Source: Posidonia oceanica (lineage: Eukaryota > Streptophyta > Magnoliopsida > Alismatales > Posidoniaceae). Taken from it: a stretch of 64,000 bases of DNA. Position numbers and translations under genes: made by a program. Numbering within the stretch: position 1 is the first letter of the stretch; each line of letters starts with the position of its first letter. The notes beneath the pieces were generated by a model that saw nothing but the letters and a program-made list of their open reading frames with translations, was not told the DNA's origin and searched no databases. This document shows, one piece after another, positions 20,426 to 32,600 of the stretch. The stretch lies in the NCBI GenBank assembly GCA_037176725.1, contig JAZBRS010000020.1:52976001-53040000 (forward strand). The letters run 5' to 3'.

Positions 20426-20792
20426 AGGTAGCAAATGCCTCTGACGACCACTCAATGCGAATGCAATGTAATGTGCTATGCATAGATGCATGCTGGCGAG
20501 AATGCAAAGGAGGTGATCATGATATGCAATGCATGACCCTAGATAATGAGGTTCCTCCATCATTGCCGGCTTTGATTTGTATACAGGGTTGGCTTAGGAA
20601 TTTGCCTCATTATCTAAAGCAAACTGACACATGCATGAATGCAATTTGTCATAATTAGGTGCCCTTTCATCGAGTGTAGCCTACACTCTCCACAAGGATC
20701 ATCATCCTATGATACGCAGGTTGGTGAGCGAGAGGTCCATGATGTTCCCTGGTGTTGCGCAAAGGGGGTTGACCTCTTCTCTACTAGCTGCA

Positions 20793-21335
20793 TTGGCTTT
20801 GTTTGTCATAATCGGGTGTCTTTTCATCGAATGTTACCTACATGCTCGACAGGGATTGTCATCTTATGACTCATGAATTAGTGAACGATGGGTCTACTAA
20901 TACCATTGGCTTTATTTGTCAAAATTAGGTATCTTTTCATCGAATGTTGCCTACATTCTCGATAGAGACCGTCATCTTATGACCCGTGAATTAGTGAACG
21001 ATGGGTCCACTAATATCGTTGGCTTTATTTGTCAAAATCAGGTATCTTTTCATCGAATGTTGCCTACATTCTCGATAGAGACTATCATCTTATGACCCGT
21101 GAATTAGTGAACGATGGGTCCACTAATACCGTTGGCTTTGTTTGTCAAAATTAGGTATCTTTTCATCGAATGTTGCCTACATTCTCGATAGAAACCATCA
21201 TCTCAAGATCTGTGAATTAGTGAACAATGGGTCCACTAATACCGTTGGCTTCATTTTGTCAAAAGCAGGTATCTTCTCATCAAATGTTGCCTACATTCTC
21301 GATAGAGACCGTCATCTTATGACCCGTGAATATTC
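20793..21335 (+). repeat. 113-bp tandem repeat in C1
   Basis: TTGGCTTTATTTGTCAAAAT recurs at 20,793, 20,906, 21,019, 21,132 and 21,245, an exact 113-bp step. Each unit contains ATCTTTTCATCGAATGTTGC and GTGAACGATGGGTCCACTAA. C2 has two to three units (57,385, 57,497, 57,610). Confidence 0.95.
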
Positions 21336-21344
21336 TAAAACAAG

Positions 21345-22260
21345 GCCGAGGGCGTTGCCCAAGAGGGTCAAACTAAAAGACACGGCCACAGAGGTTGTCC
21401 GAGGGGGTTGAAAAAGGAATTTAAAAGACACGACTGAGGGCGTTGCCCAAGGAGGTCGATCTGAAAGACACGGCTAGAGGGATTGCCCGAGGGGGTCGAA
21501 CAAAGAATTTAAAAGACACGGCTGATTGGGTTGCCCAAGGGGGTCGAACTGAAAGACACAGTCAAGGGGATTGCCCGAGGAGGTCGAACAAGGAATTTAA
21601 AAGACACGGCCTAGGGGATTGCCCAAGGGGGGTCGAACTGAAAGACACGGCCAAGGGGATTGCCCGAGAGGGTCGAACAAGGAATTTAAAAGACACGGCT
21701 GAGGGGATTACCCGAGGGGGTCGAACAAGGAATTAAAAGACACCGCCTAGGGGGTTGCCCAAGGGGATTGCTCGAGGGGGCCGAACAAGGAATTTAAAAG
21801 ACACGGCTGTAAAAGACACAGCCGTGGGAGTTGCCCAAGGGGGTTAAATTGAAAGACACGGCCACAGGCATTGCCCAAGGGGGTCGAATTGAAAGACATG
21901 GCTAGGGGGATTGCCCGAGGGGGTCGAACTGAAAGACATGGCTAGGGGCGTTGCCTGAGGGGGTCGAACAATGAATTTAGAAGACACGGCCGAAGGCATT
22001 GCTCAGGGGGGTCGAACAAGGAATTTAAAAGACACGGCCTAGGGGGTTTCCCAGGGGGGTCGAACTGAAAGAAACGGCCAAGGGGATTGCCAGAGGGGGT
22101 CGAACAGAAAATTTAAAAGACACAACCTAGGGGGTTGCCCAAGGAGGTTGAACTGAAAGACACGGCTAGGGAGATTGCTCGAGGGGGTCGAACAATGAAT
22201 TTAAAAGACACAACCTAGGCGGTTGCCCATGGGGGCCGAACAAGAAATTTAAAAGACATA
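21345..22260 (+). repeat. C1 second block of TTGCCCGAGGGGGTCGAAC repeats
   Basis: Irregular tandem array, two alternating unit lengths. The shorter unit carries GAACTGAAAGACACGGC and the longer one GAACAAGGAATTTAAAAGAC. The core GGGGATTGCCCGAGGGGG is partly self-complementary. Confidence 0.88.
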
Positions 22261-22590
22261 TCCTCAAATAGCGTTGGCTTTGTTTGCCCGATTGTGCTCT
22301 GGGGATTTTGGCCTGCTTCTTTGCTCTACTCTGGAGCGTTGAACGCTTGGAACCCTGCGTTCAACGTTGAATGGCCCGACGGCTGCGTTTAACGTCTCGA
22401 GACAGACTGCCTTCCTTTCCTTGCTTGACAATACCAATTCGGTAGTAAATCTCTAATTTGTTGGTTTTTTCCTTTCCTGTGAGGACACCATGGCTTATAT
22501 TAAGCTCCCCCCTTGGCTTTGATATGCAACACACAAGTGAATCTCTTCTCTTTCTGTTTCCGCTACTCCTGAGGAATTGCAGCAGTCCTC

Positions 22591-22716
22591 ATGGATTTGA
22601 ACGAGATTCCTCGTCACGCTTTCCAAGTAGCCAACTTTTCTTTTCCCTCCGACCAAGTGCAACTCTGGTTGGAGACCATGCCTAATCACTTGGTGAATCT
22701 CCTGGTGAATGAGAAG
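22591..22716 (+). pseudogene. Exon 1 of antisense gene in C1, split by element B
   Basis: ATG at 22,591, 42 codons beginning MDLNEIPRHAFQV and ending NLLVNEK, then a GT donor. The C2 copy (59,663-59,788) has the same length and about 80% of the residues. Element B inserted after the fifth base of the intron (GTACT). The continuation at 55,209-55,316 has a pyrimidine-rich intron ending TTTTATTCCATAG, like C2, but the sequence after the acceptor does not resemble C2 exon 2. The TATA-like box is degenerate compared with C2. Confidence 0.6.
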
Positions 22717-22721
22717 GTACT
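22717..22721 (+). other. Target-site duplication of element B, left copy
   Basis: GTACT, repeated at 55,209-55,213 directly after the other end of B. A perfect 5-bp duplication typical of Ty3/gypsy integration. Confidence 0.93.
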
Positions 22722-23479
22722 TGTAGTAATCCTGGTGTTCAGATCGTCCATGCACACTGCCAGAAGCTCACGTGCACCGATTGGAATTAGGCTCACTATA
22801 AGCGGCTATTTCCGAGGAGGAGGGCTCAACTCGAAAACACTTAAAACAAAGGAGAAAAGATAAGAAAAGAAGAAGATAAGACAATTCAAAGTCGCCACCG
22901 TGTCTATTATCGGGAGACAAGGAAAATCGGGGGAAATGCATGAGTTAACACGCAAAACCAAGCAAAAGATGCAATGCAAAGCAATGCGAAGGAAAACAAA
23001 TGCAAATGAATGCAAATGAGATGACTCATGCCTAGGAAAGGGGCAATAGGGCCAAAAAAGTGGGCAAGGACTCCTGTTACGTGCGGGGAAGGTGCTAGGC
23101 ACCCCTGACACGCCCAAGAATCGGTCTTTCTAGGCTTATGCTCGCATATACAGGAAAATGCAGGTTTGAATGCCTAAATGCCAATGAATGTCAAAATGAA
23201 TGCTCAAAGGTGTGCTCTAAGTGGTGGGATGCAATGCAGGAAAGTAAACGTGCAGTCTAAGTGCTTAGCAACGCTGTTTGTGCTCCGAACCAGTCGAAAC
23301 CTGGCCCGTGAGAACTCCAGGCAGTAAGCATCACTGCCCTATATGCAAATGCAAGCGAAAAAACAAAACAGCGGTAAAACCAAGCAGTGCAGGCGACATG
23401 CAAGAGAAAACGACGTAAAATGTGCGAAACGATGCGAGAAATGGAAGCGGCATGCGAAACGGCACAAGAAAACGAGATC

Positions 23480-23880
23480 GACAAGCAAAACGGTGCAAAA
23501 GACAGAGCGGCATGCAAAACGGTGCGAAAAAGCAAAGCTGGCACGCAAAATGGTGCGAAAAAGCAAAGCCAGCATGCAAAACAGTGTAAGAAACGAGAGC
23601 GGCACGCAAAACGGTGCGAAAAAGCAAAGCCAACACGCAAAACGGTGCAAGAAACAAGAGCGACACGCAAAACTATGCCAAAAGCAAAGCAGACACGTGA
23701 AACGGTGCCAAAGACAGAGCCGGCATGCAAAACGGTGCTAAAAAGAAAGCGGACATGCAAAACGGTGCCATAGACAGAGCGGGCACGCAAAATGGTGCCA
23801 AAAAGAAAGCGGGCACGCAAAACGGTGCCAAAGACAGAGCGGGCATGCAAAACGGTGCCAAAGCAGGTGAAATAAAACAT
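23480..23880 (-). repeat. 30-bp VNTR in 3' LTR of B
   Basis: AAACGGTGCCAAAGACAGAG plus CGGGCACGC (shown on +) repeats with an exact 30-bp step at 23,761, 23,791, 23,821 and 23,851. Because 30 is divisible by three, long frames such as 23,257-23,964 on the - strand stay open with a 10-residue repeat (APFCVPALSL type). Confidence 0.88.
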
Positions 23881-24309
23881 CGATAAAGCCACGAAATGCA
23901 GATGCAAAGAGGAGAGCAAGAGAAGCAAAGGGGAGGCAAACGATGCAAGTGTGAGAACAAGCACCGCTTAAAGACCACGCAATGTAGGTGTGAAGACCTA
24001 CAAAGGGGAAGGGAAGCAAGTGGGAGGATTACCACTGTTCTGTGACCATTTCCCACCAAAGTGTCCCACGATGTGTCTCGCACGCTGCCAAAAGCTCGCG
24101 ATGCGATCGGATCGTGGAAAAGGGGGAAGAAAGTTACAATTAGTGGTGAATCTAGGGGAAACATAACACAAGGCACTGAGGGTACGTGAAAAGAGGAGAC
24201 AGAGTTGATAGACAGGAAGAGGGAGTCCTAATCTACATGCTCGAGAAATCAGAATGCAAAAACAATGCATGCAATGCAAATGGTGTGCAAATGAATGCTG
24301 TGCAGGGGT

Positions 24310-24528
24310 TCAGAAGGACTTACCTTGGAAACCTGAAGCCTGATCTGAGAAATGCTTGGTCCATGTTGAAGAGTACTCCGCCGGGATCGTCCAGGTAGCT
24401 TGGTTGAGAAGATCCGACGGCCAGATCAAAAGATATCCCAGCTTCAAGATAGAGGGACCAGAACAGGGGAGAAGAATGGATCTAGGTGTACAGGAGGTCC
24501 TAGGGATGTGCAAAACAGGTCCTCCCAT
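24310..24528 (-). CDS. Conserved 72-codon LTR ORF, B 3' LTR copy
   Basis: Same ATG, length and stop as 17,915-18,133. It starts MGGPVLHIPRTSC. The 5' splice site CCAAG|GTAAGT overlaps the end. Function unknown. Confidence 0.3.
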   Translation of the reverse strand: MGGPVLHIPRTSCTPRSILLPCSGPSILKLGYLLIWPSDLLNQATWTIPAEYSSTWTKHFSDQASGFQGKSF

Positions 24529-27500
24529 GTAAATGGGAGCTAAGTGCGCTTAAGTGTGTGCAAGAATGCCAAATGCAAGGATGTATAAGTGTAATGCATG
24601 CAGGAATGCAAGAAAAGGACCTAAGAACGACTTTTTAGAAAACTTGGGAGCTTATGTGCAAGTTTTGAAAATGTGGCACCTAAATGCAAAGATTTTGAAA
24701 AATTAGGGGCTTATATGCAAGATTTTTGAAAACTAGAGGGTCTGAGTGTAATTTTGCAAAATGCAGGGTTTAAAGTGCAATTTAATAAGGTAAACATACA
24801 TTAAAATAAGTTTTGAAATCATGTGGAGGATTAACATGCAATTTTGAAACATGCAGGGGTTGAAATGCAATTTTATAAGCAAAAATGTAGTCTTAAATGG
24901 TCTGTGAATGCAAACAGAGGACCTATGTGCAATTTTTAAATATGCAGGGTCTAAAATGCAATTTTATAAGCAAAAATATGCATTTAACAGATGTTGTGCA
25001 TGAATATGGAGGACCTATATGAAAAAATTAAAATGCATGGGGGAAATAATGCAATGCAGTAAGAAAAGATGAAAAATGAATGCATTAATTAACAGATCAG
25101 AGGACTAAAATGCAAATAACGAGAAGTACAGGATAAAAAATGTAATTTACTAAGGTAAAATTGGAATATTAAATCAGATTAACAACTAAAGGACTGAAAT
25201 GTAAAAAAGAAAAACCATAGGGCCTGAACTAAAATAAATTTAAAAGGAAAACACAGTAGAAGGACTAGCATGCAATTAATTAGTTTTTTAAGTTTTTCAT
25301 GCATTTTGATAAGATTTAAATTCAGAATTAAATGAATGATAAATGAAGGCAGGACCAGAATGTAATAAAATAAAAACAGGAGCTAAAAATGCAATTTATG
25401 GCAAATTAGCTAAGCAACGGAAAAATAAAGCTACAGTATTTTTGCAGAACGACGACCATTGTAGCAGTTGCTACCAGCGGCCGTCGAGGGAGGCAGAGGG
25501 ATGCTAGTGAGGCGAGGGACGGCGGGCGACCTTCACCGGAGGCTGGCGGACCTCGGAGCAGCGTCGGCGAGCTGCGACGCGGTCTGGAGATGACCGGAAG
25601 CGGCGTCAGAGGTCTGCAGACCTACTCGGAGACAGGGAAGAGGATCGGCGTGTCGTTGTGGCATTCTGAAGCTACCGGAGAGCTGCTGGAGTCCGTGCGG
25701 TTCACGGGTGATCGACAGAGCGGCGTTCTGCTCATAGATGCGGCGAGGCAAGCGTCGAGCTCGCCGAAGAAGACGGGTCAGCGGTGGAGCTGACCCGGCG
25801 AAAGAAGGGAGGAAACCCCTATCTGAGGGGTGGAAAAGCTAAAGGAGAAGAAAATTAAGCTATAGGGAGGGAGAGGTACCTGTTCGCAGGCTGAGGTGTT
25901 CCCCCGATGTAGGTGGCTTCAGTGCTTGCCGGAGGAGGTCATCCGGTGGTTGCAGGTGCTGTCGACGGCTCGGGAGCTTTCGGATCTCCTTAGTGATGTG
26001 CTCCGGTGCTTCCCGGATGCTCGGAGCAAAGCTTCGATGGCCGGCGTGAAAACTGGCTTCAGTGGGTGCTCAAGAAGCAGCCGGAGGTGGGTGAAGGTGT
26101 CTGCTACCATCTGGATCAACCGGAGGGTACCGACGGCTTGTTGGTTGCTAGGTGGAGGTGTGTGGATGCTTGGAAGGGTCTGAGGAGGCCTGGAGAAGAA
26201 GATTGGGATTGGGATTGGGTTGGTTTTCTGGCAGAATCGGGGTTAAGTGTTTGTGGTGGAGGGCTTAGTCTGCAGGGGAGATGAAGGCTAAGACTTTGGG
26301 GGGTTTGGAAGGTGGAGTTCTAATGAGTTTTTGGGTGTAGTTTGGAGGGAATTCGAGGACTGAAGAGTAGGGAATTTTTGAGGAAGGGGGTGTTGGGTTC
26401 TGTCTTCGTTCAGGTGGAATTACGGGGAGGTTTCAGGATGGTTTGAGCTGTGGAATGGAGGGCTGAAATGGTGGTTGTCTGGGTGAGATTGGAGACGGAA
26501 TTGGGAGTGGTTTTGCTGAGGATGGAGGCTCTGGTTCGGGTGGAAAGGAAGAGGAGGAAGAGGGCTGTTTTTTGTAGAAGGGAAGAAGGGGAATTTCAGG
26601 TGCTCTCCGCTCCGGATTCTCTCACTCTCTCTGGAAGATGAAAAGGCGATGGAAGGAGGAGAATACTGAAGGCTTTAAGTAGTTGAAGAGGAGTGAAGCG
26701 CAGGCTGTGGATTTGAATCCACCGGTGCGGGCTACAGCTGCAGCAGAGTGAGGACGACGGAGGCGATGGGCATTAATTGCCCCTAGAGAAGCTGCTGAGA
26801 CACGAGAGAGGTGGAGATGAACTGGAGCTGAGGTGATCGGGAGGGAGATTTGAAATCGAATTTTGAAGAGGAGGAGGGGGTTTGCTGGCGGGAGAGAAAG
26901 CAACTAAGGAAGAAGAAGAAGAAGGAGGGAAGAGGAGGAAGATGGGTGTGCAGGCCGGGCTTGGTGCATGTGGGAAAAAAAAAGAGAAAGAAAGAAAGAA
27001 GGAAGGAGGGGAGGAGCTGGGCTTGCAGCTGGGCCAGACCAGGAGGGAGGAAAAAGAAATAGAAAAGAAAGGAAGAAAGGGAGAAAGGGAAGAGAAGGGG
27101 AAGAAGAAGGAAATAAAAATAAAAATAAATAAAAATAGAAAAATGATGGGAAAAGTTTTTAGGATAGTTGTGTTTTAAGTTCGGACTTTGATTAAGTTTT
27201 TTAATGATTGTTTTTGATTAGTTAGTTAGGATTGAAGAGTTTTAGTTTTGATTAGGGTTTTTAGGGTTTTCTTTTCTTTAAATTGTTTTTGATTTTGTTT
27301 AAATGTTTGTTAAGTTTTTTAAATTGTTTTTTAATTATGTTTTTTTTTGTTAAGTATTTGGGATGTTAATTAGGATTTTTTAAAGTTTGTTTTTAAATTA
27401 ATTAGGGTGGGTTTTAGGTTTTTGATTTTAGTCTTTTTTTCCTTAAGTCTTCTTTGATTTGTTTTTTAATTTTGTTTGTTAAATTCTTTTAATATTTTTT

Positions 27501-28612
27501 AGTTAAGTTTTCTTGTTAAGTTTTTAATTAAATGCTTTTGGTTTTCTGGTTGTTTGTTTTTTCTTTTTAATTAGGTTTTCAAATTGTTTCCTTTTAGGAT
27601 TGTTAAGTTAAGTTTTTTTTTCTTCTTAATTACTTGCCTTAGCATTTTTTAATTGTTTTCTTTCCTTTTAGGATTTGTTTTTGGTTATTTTTTTAGTAGG
27701 GTTTTTACCTTTGCTTGTTTTGGTTACATTTTGGTTTTTTCTTGATTTTACAGCATTTTCTTTTTGTTTGTTTTGCATTTTTTAAGTTTGCATTCTTAGT
27801 TTTTAGTTTTAGTTAGATTTAGTTAGGTTTTTGTTTTTTGTTGTTTGTTTAATGTTTTTAATTATTTTTCTTAGGGTTTTGGTTTGTTTTCCTTTTGTTT
27901 TAGAGTTTTAGACGTTTTTAATGGTTTTTTAGGGATTTAGTAGAAGGAAGGAAAAGAAAAGGGGGAAATGGAGGAGTGAAGAAGAAAGAGAGGAGTTGAA
28001 AGAAAACAATTTTTTGAAAGTCAAAGAAAATGCTAAAAATAAGGTAAAAATACAAATAAGATTCAGAAGAGATAGATGCACAAGGGAGGCCCACAGCCAG
28101 GTAAGAAGAATGGAGAGAAGGGGGTGAAAAGAAGGAGGATAATCAGGAGAGAGAGAGAGGAGAGAGAAAAGAATAATCCAGGAGAGAGAAAAGGATAATT
28201 TGATGAAATGAAGGGGTTAGAGGTTTAGAAAAGGGGTGAAAACTGGGGAGTGTGTGGCCTAGGGTCTCTAGTATTGCACCTTGGGTTTGGGTTTGGTTTT
28301 GGGAAAGTTTTAGAAGGGTTTTGAGGTGTAGAAAAAGGGTAGTTTTACCTAGGTTTTCTAGGATTTTTGGGGGTGGTTTTGGTTTGAACATTTGAGGTTT
28401 TTTGGGTAGGTTTGCTAAGTTGGGAATGGTGAGTTTTCCTATAGTTTTTGGATAGGTTTTGGGCTTGGGAAAGAGGTGTAATTCTAGGTTAAGTTTGGGC
28501 TTGTTTTGGATAGAAGGATGAAAAGGAATGTGTAGGTTTGGACCTAGATTTGGATCCAGAAGTCACTAGGAGATTCCAATTGATTCAAGCCTGTCAAAAT
28601 GGAGTGTCAACA

Positions 28613-28626
28613 GATGCCCCTCCCTG
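28613..28626 (-). promoter_or_regulatory. Polypurine tract of element B
   Basis: CAGGGAGGGGCATC on the - strand immediately before TGTTGACACTCC. Confidence 0.88.
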
Positions 28627-29160
28627 AGTGAGGTCAAGCGAAGCGAGGTCGCTACTCAGGGTTGACAAGACACCCCATCTGACCGATGGGAGCAGAAGTT
28701 TGCTATTGGCGTGAGTTACTTATTCGGCAGATGCGCCGAAAGTTGTAGCTCGTTGCCACAATGCAAAGTGCAGGTGCAGGGGGATGAGATGCAATGAATG
28801 CAATGCATGCTAATGCAAATGCAATGCACATGTTAGTGCAAAAGTTAGTACAGCTAAGAATGCTGATGCAGCGCAAATGATATTTGATGAACTAGTATGC
28901 AGTGCTAGAAAAAGAAAGTGCAAAGATGATGCAGAAGAAGAATGCCAAAAGAGAAACGCGATGTGGCGCAAAGACCCGGCAGGCAGGCCAAGTTTGCGCG
29001 ACAAGGTGAGAAAGAAAAGTGCAGCTTGTCCTCACCCAGGGAGCAAGCTAGCGAAAAGGAGCGCAAGGGAGAGGGGCCGACTCTCCCATCGCGAAGGGAT
29101 GCGGGACTTTGCCTTCCTGGAACAAAGTCGCGCGAAGAGGGTGATAAGATGTTAGACTTA
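28627..29160 (-). other. Element B 3' untranslated stretch
   Basis: Counterpart of 13,196-13,720 in A. No ORF is shared between the two copies, so I see no gene in it. Confidence 0.6.
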
Positions 29161-29626
29161 TCGGCCGGATAGTTTACGGTCCTATCAACCGGAAGTGATA
29201 GTTTATGAACCTATCAACTGGAAGGGATAGTTTACGGACCTATCAACCGGAAGCGATAGTTTACGGACCTATCAACTGGAAGCAGTTGTGAGTGATAGTT
29301 ACTGGATATCAGCCATAAAACATGATTGTGCAGGATAGTTTACGGTCCTATCAACCAGGAGCGATAGTTTACGGGCCTATCAACCGGAAGCGATAGTTTA
29401 CGGTCCTATCAAGCGGAAGCACAATCCATGAGTGATAGTTACTGGTTATCAGTCATATAACACAAATGCATGAGAATGATAGTTTACGGTCCTATCAATC
29501 GGAAGCGATAGTTTACGGTCCTATCAACCGGAAGCGATAGTTTACGGGCCTATCAATCGGGAGCGATAGTTTACGGTCCTATCAACTGGAAAGGGCATTT
29601 GCGAGTGATAGTTACTGGATATCAGC
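29161..29626 (-). repeat. 29-bp hairpin satellite of B, left part
   Basis: GATAGTTTACGGTCCTATC (complement of the A unit) every 29 bp, with GATAGTTACTGGATATCAGC variants. It is interrupted at 29,626 by the solo LTR and resumes at 35,401. Confidence 0.92.
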
Positions 29627-32600
29627 TGTAGCGATCCCGATCAGAATCAGGCTCGCTATTTAGCGGCGATTGGATCCGAGGAAGAGGCTCGACTCGAAAA
29701 CACTTGAAATCGAGGAGAAAAGAGAAAGATAAGACAAATCAGAGTCGCCACCATGTCTATTAACGGGAGACAAGGAAAACCGGGGGAAATGTGTGAATTA
29801 ACATGCAAAACCAAGCAAGAAATGCAAAGCAAAGCAATGCAAAGGAAACAAATGCAAATGCATGCAAAAGAGATGACTCTAGCCTAGGATAAGGGCAGTA
29901 TGGACATTGCAGGCCAAAAGACAGGGCAAGGACTCCTGTTACGTGCGGGGAAGGTGTTAGGCACCCCCGACACGCCCGAGAATCGGTCTTTCTAGGCTTA
30001 CGCTTGCATACGCAGGGAAATGCAGGATTGAATGCCTATGTGCCTATGAATGCCTAAATGAATGCTCAAGGTGTGCTCTAAGTGGAGAGATGCAGGGCAA
30101 GGAAGTAAACGTGCTGTCTAAGTGCTCAGCTACACTGTCTGTGTTCCGAACCGGGCGAAACCTAGCTCGTGAGAACTCCAGACAGTAAGCATCACAGCCC
30201 TACATGCAAATGCAAGTGAAAAAGCAAAACAACGGTAAAACCATGCAATGTAATCGACATGCAAGAGAAAATGGCGTAAAACACGCAAAACGAGGCGAAA
30301 AACAAGAAAGTGCACAAAACGGTGCAAAAAGACAAGATCGGCACGCAAAACGGGCGAGAAAGCAAGGCGGCACGCAAATCGGTGCGAAAGACGGTGACGG
30401 GCACGCAAAACTGTGCCAAAAACAGGGCGAGCGCGCAAAACGACGCGAAAGACAAGGCAGGCACGTAAAACGGTGCCAAAACGAGGACGGGCACGCAAAA
30501 CGGTGCCAAAAACTGCGAGATAAAACCTCAGAAAAGCTGTGCGAATGCTAAATGCAAAGAAAAGATTAGAAGCAGAAAAAGGAGAAGCAGAACAACGCAT
30601 GTGTGAGAATAGGCGCTGTTCGGGGCCACACAGAGTAGGTGTGAAGACCTACAAAGGGGAGAGTGAGCAAACGGGGGGATTACCACCTCTTTTGCGACCA
30701 TTTCCCACTGAACCGTTCCACGGTGTGTCTCGCATGCTGCCCAAAGCTCGCGATGCGATCGGATCGTGGAAAAGGGGGAAGAAAGTCACATTAAGTAGTA
30801 AATCCAAGGAAAACTCAACACAAAACACATGGGGAAACGCGAAATGGAGATCTGAGTTGATAGACAAGAAGAGGAGGCCCTATTCTACATGCTCAAAGAG
30901 ACAGAAATCGAAAACGAGGAAAACTATGCAAATGGCATGCAAATGAATGCAATGCAGGGGTTTAGGAGGACATAATTGGAAATCCTGGAGCCTGATCTGA
31001 GATCTGCTTGATCCATGCTGAAGATCGCTTCGCTGCGGTCGCCTGGGCAGCTTGCTTGAGAAGATCCAACGGCCGGATCGGAAGATATCGCAGCTTCAAG
31101 GCAGGAAGGCCAGAACAGGGGAGAAGAGCAGATCTAGGTGTTCAGGAGGTCCTAGGGATGTGCAAAAGGTCCTCCCAAGTGAAGGGGAGCTAAAGGTGCT
31201 TAGTGAGTGCAAAAGGATGCTAAAATGCAAGACTAAATGAATGCAGAATGCATGCACAAGCAAAAAGAAACAAGGGGAACAAACTTGGAAAAGATAGGAG
31301 TTCAAAAGCATTTTTGAAAAAGCAAAGGGGCTAAAATGCAAATTTTCACAAAAGGATGGGGCCCACAGGAGAGGGTTTTGAAAACAGGAGAGGGCAGGGC
31401 TTTATTTTGCAAAAGACTGGGCTCAGAAAGCTACTTTGAAAGGAGGGCATGCATTGGAAGAAGTTTTGAAAACAAAAGGAAATCGGGATGCAATTTTGGA
31501 AAAAACTGGGGTCTAAAATGCAAATTTTCTAGAAAACAGGGTCCTGGAGAGTCTGGGAATGCAAGTGGAGGGTCTACATGCAATTTTGTAAGCATAGGAG
31601 CTAAGATGCAATTTTAGGGGCAAAACAGTCTTTTTACATGGTTTTTAAAAGATGCAAGGACCTATGTGTGATTTTTGAATCATGCAGGGGTCAAATATGC
31701 AATTTTGTATGGTAAATATGCTCTGAAAACACTGATAAAGGACTGATGTGTAATTTCTGAAAAAAACAGGGGCCAAAATGCAATGCAGTAAGCAAAAATG
31801 CATGCAAATGGTTACTGTCCATTTAAAATGGACCTAAATGCAAATATGCAAAAACAGGGGGGAAAATATGCAATGCAGTATGCAAAAATTAAAAATAAAA
31901 CCTAAGTTACTACAGTGCATGGACCTATATGCAAAATCAAAAACATGCAGGGATGCAGAATGCAATTTCATATGGTAAAATGCATGCAATTAAATGAACT
32001 GATTTAGGGCAGGACTTAAGTGCAAAAATAAAAAACAGAGGGGCTAAAATGCAAAATAATACAACAGCACAGCACAGTAAAAGGACTGAAAAGAAAATAC
32101 TGAAAAGCACAGATATTCAGAGCAATTTAGCATGATATTTAATTAAAAACTAAGCTGATTAAATGAACAGAGGACTAAAACGTAAAAATGAGATAACTTA
32201 AGGCAGACATGCAATATTAGCACAGAAACTATATAAACAGAAAAATAAAAGCACAGTGCTTGGCTGGCGGTGGCTGGCACTGTAGCAGTGAGCCACCGGC
32301 ACTCACCACCACCGGCACAGGAGGGCTGCGGGCGTCCGGACCGGCGGAGGACGATGTCGGCGATCATGCGGAGCTCCGGAGACCAACTGGGGACCATTCT
32401 GCTGGCCGGAGTGCGCGGAGAGCAGGAGACCGGCGCCGGAGAAGAAGGGAAGACCGGCGAGCTGCAGATGGAGCTGGAAGGCTTGGAAGCCGACTATGAT
32501 CGGCGGGGAAGCAGCAGGAGGAGGAGAGAGAGCGGGGAAGGTAAGAAAATACCTGCGTCCGTGTCTGGAGCGTCCTCCCGACCTCAGCAGTGTCGGAGGT

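Larger units (their letters stand above)
20090..22721 (-). mobile_element. Element C1: 3' internal region, repeat-rich
   Basis: Homologous to 56,590-59,788 of C2. It holds several tandem arrays, a TATA-like TTATATTAAG at 22,495-22,504 on the + strand and exon 1 of an antisense gene. No gag-pol is present here. It continues at 55,209 after the B insertion. The region 20,440-20,790, between arrays, contains no conserved ORF that I can support. Confidence 0.65.
22722..28612 (-). repeat. 3' LTR of element B (5.9 kb)
   Basis: On the - strand it runs from TGTTGACACTCC at 28,612 to ...TTACTACA at 22,722. It carries the same internal blocks as LTR A. Its 30-bp array (23,480-23,880) has about 13 units, many more than in A. 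Confidence 0.95.
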
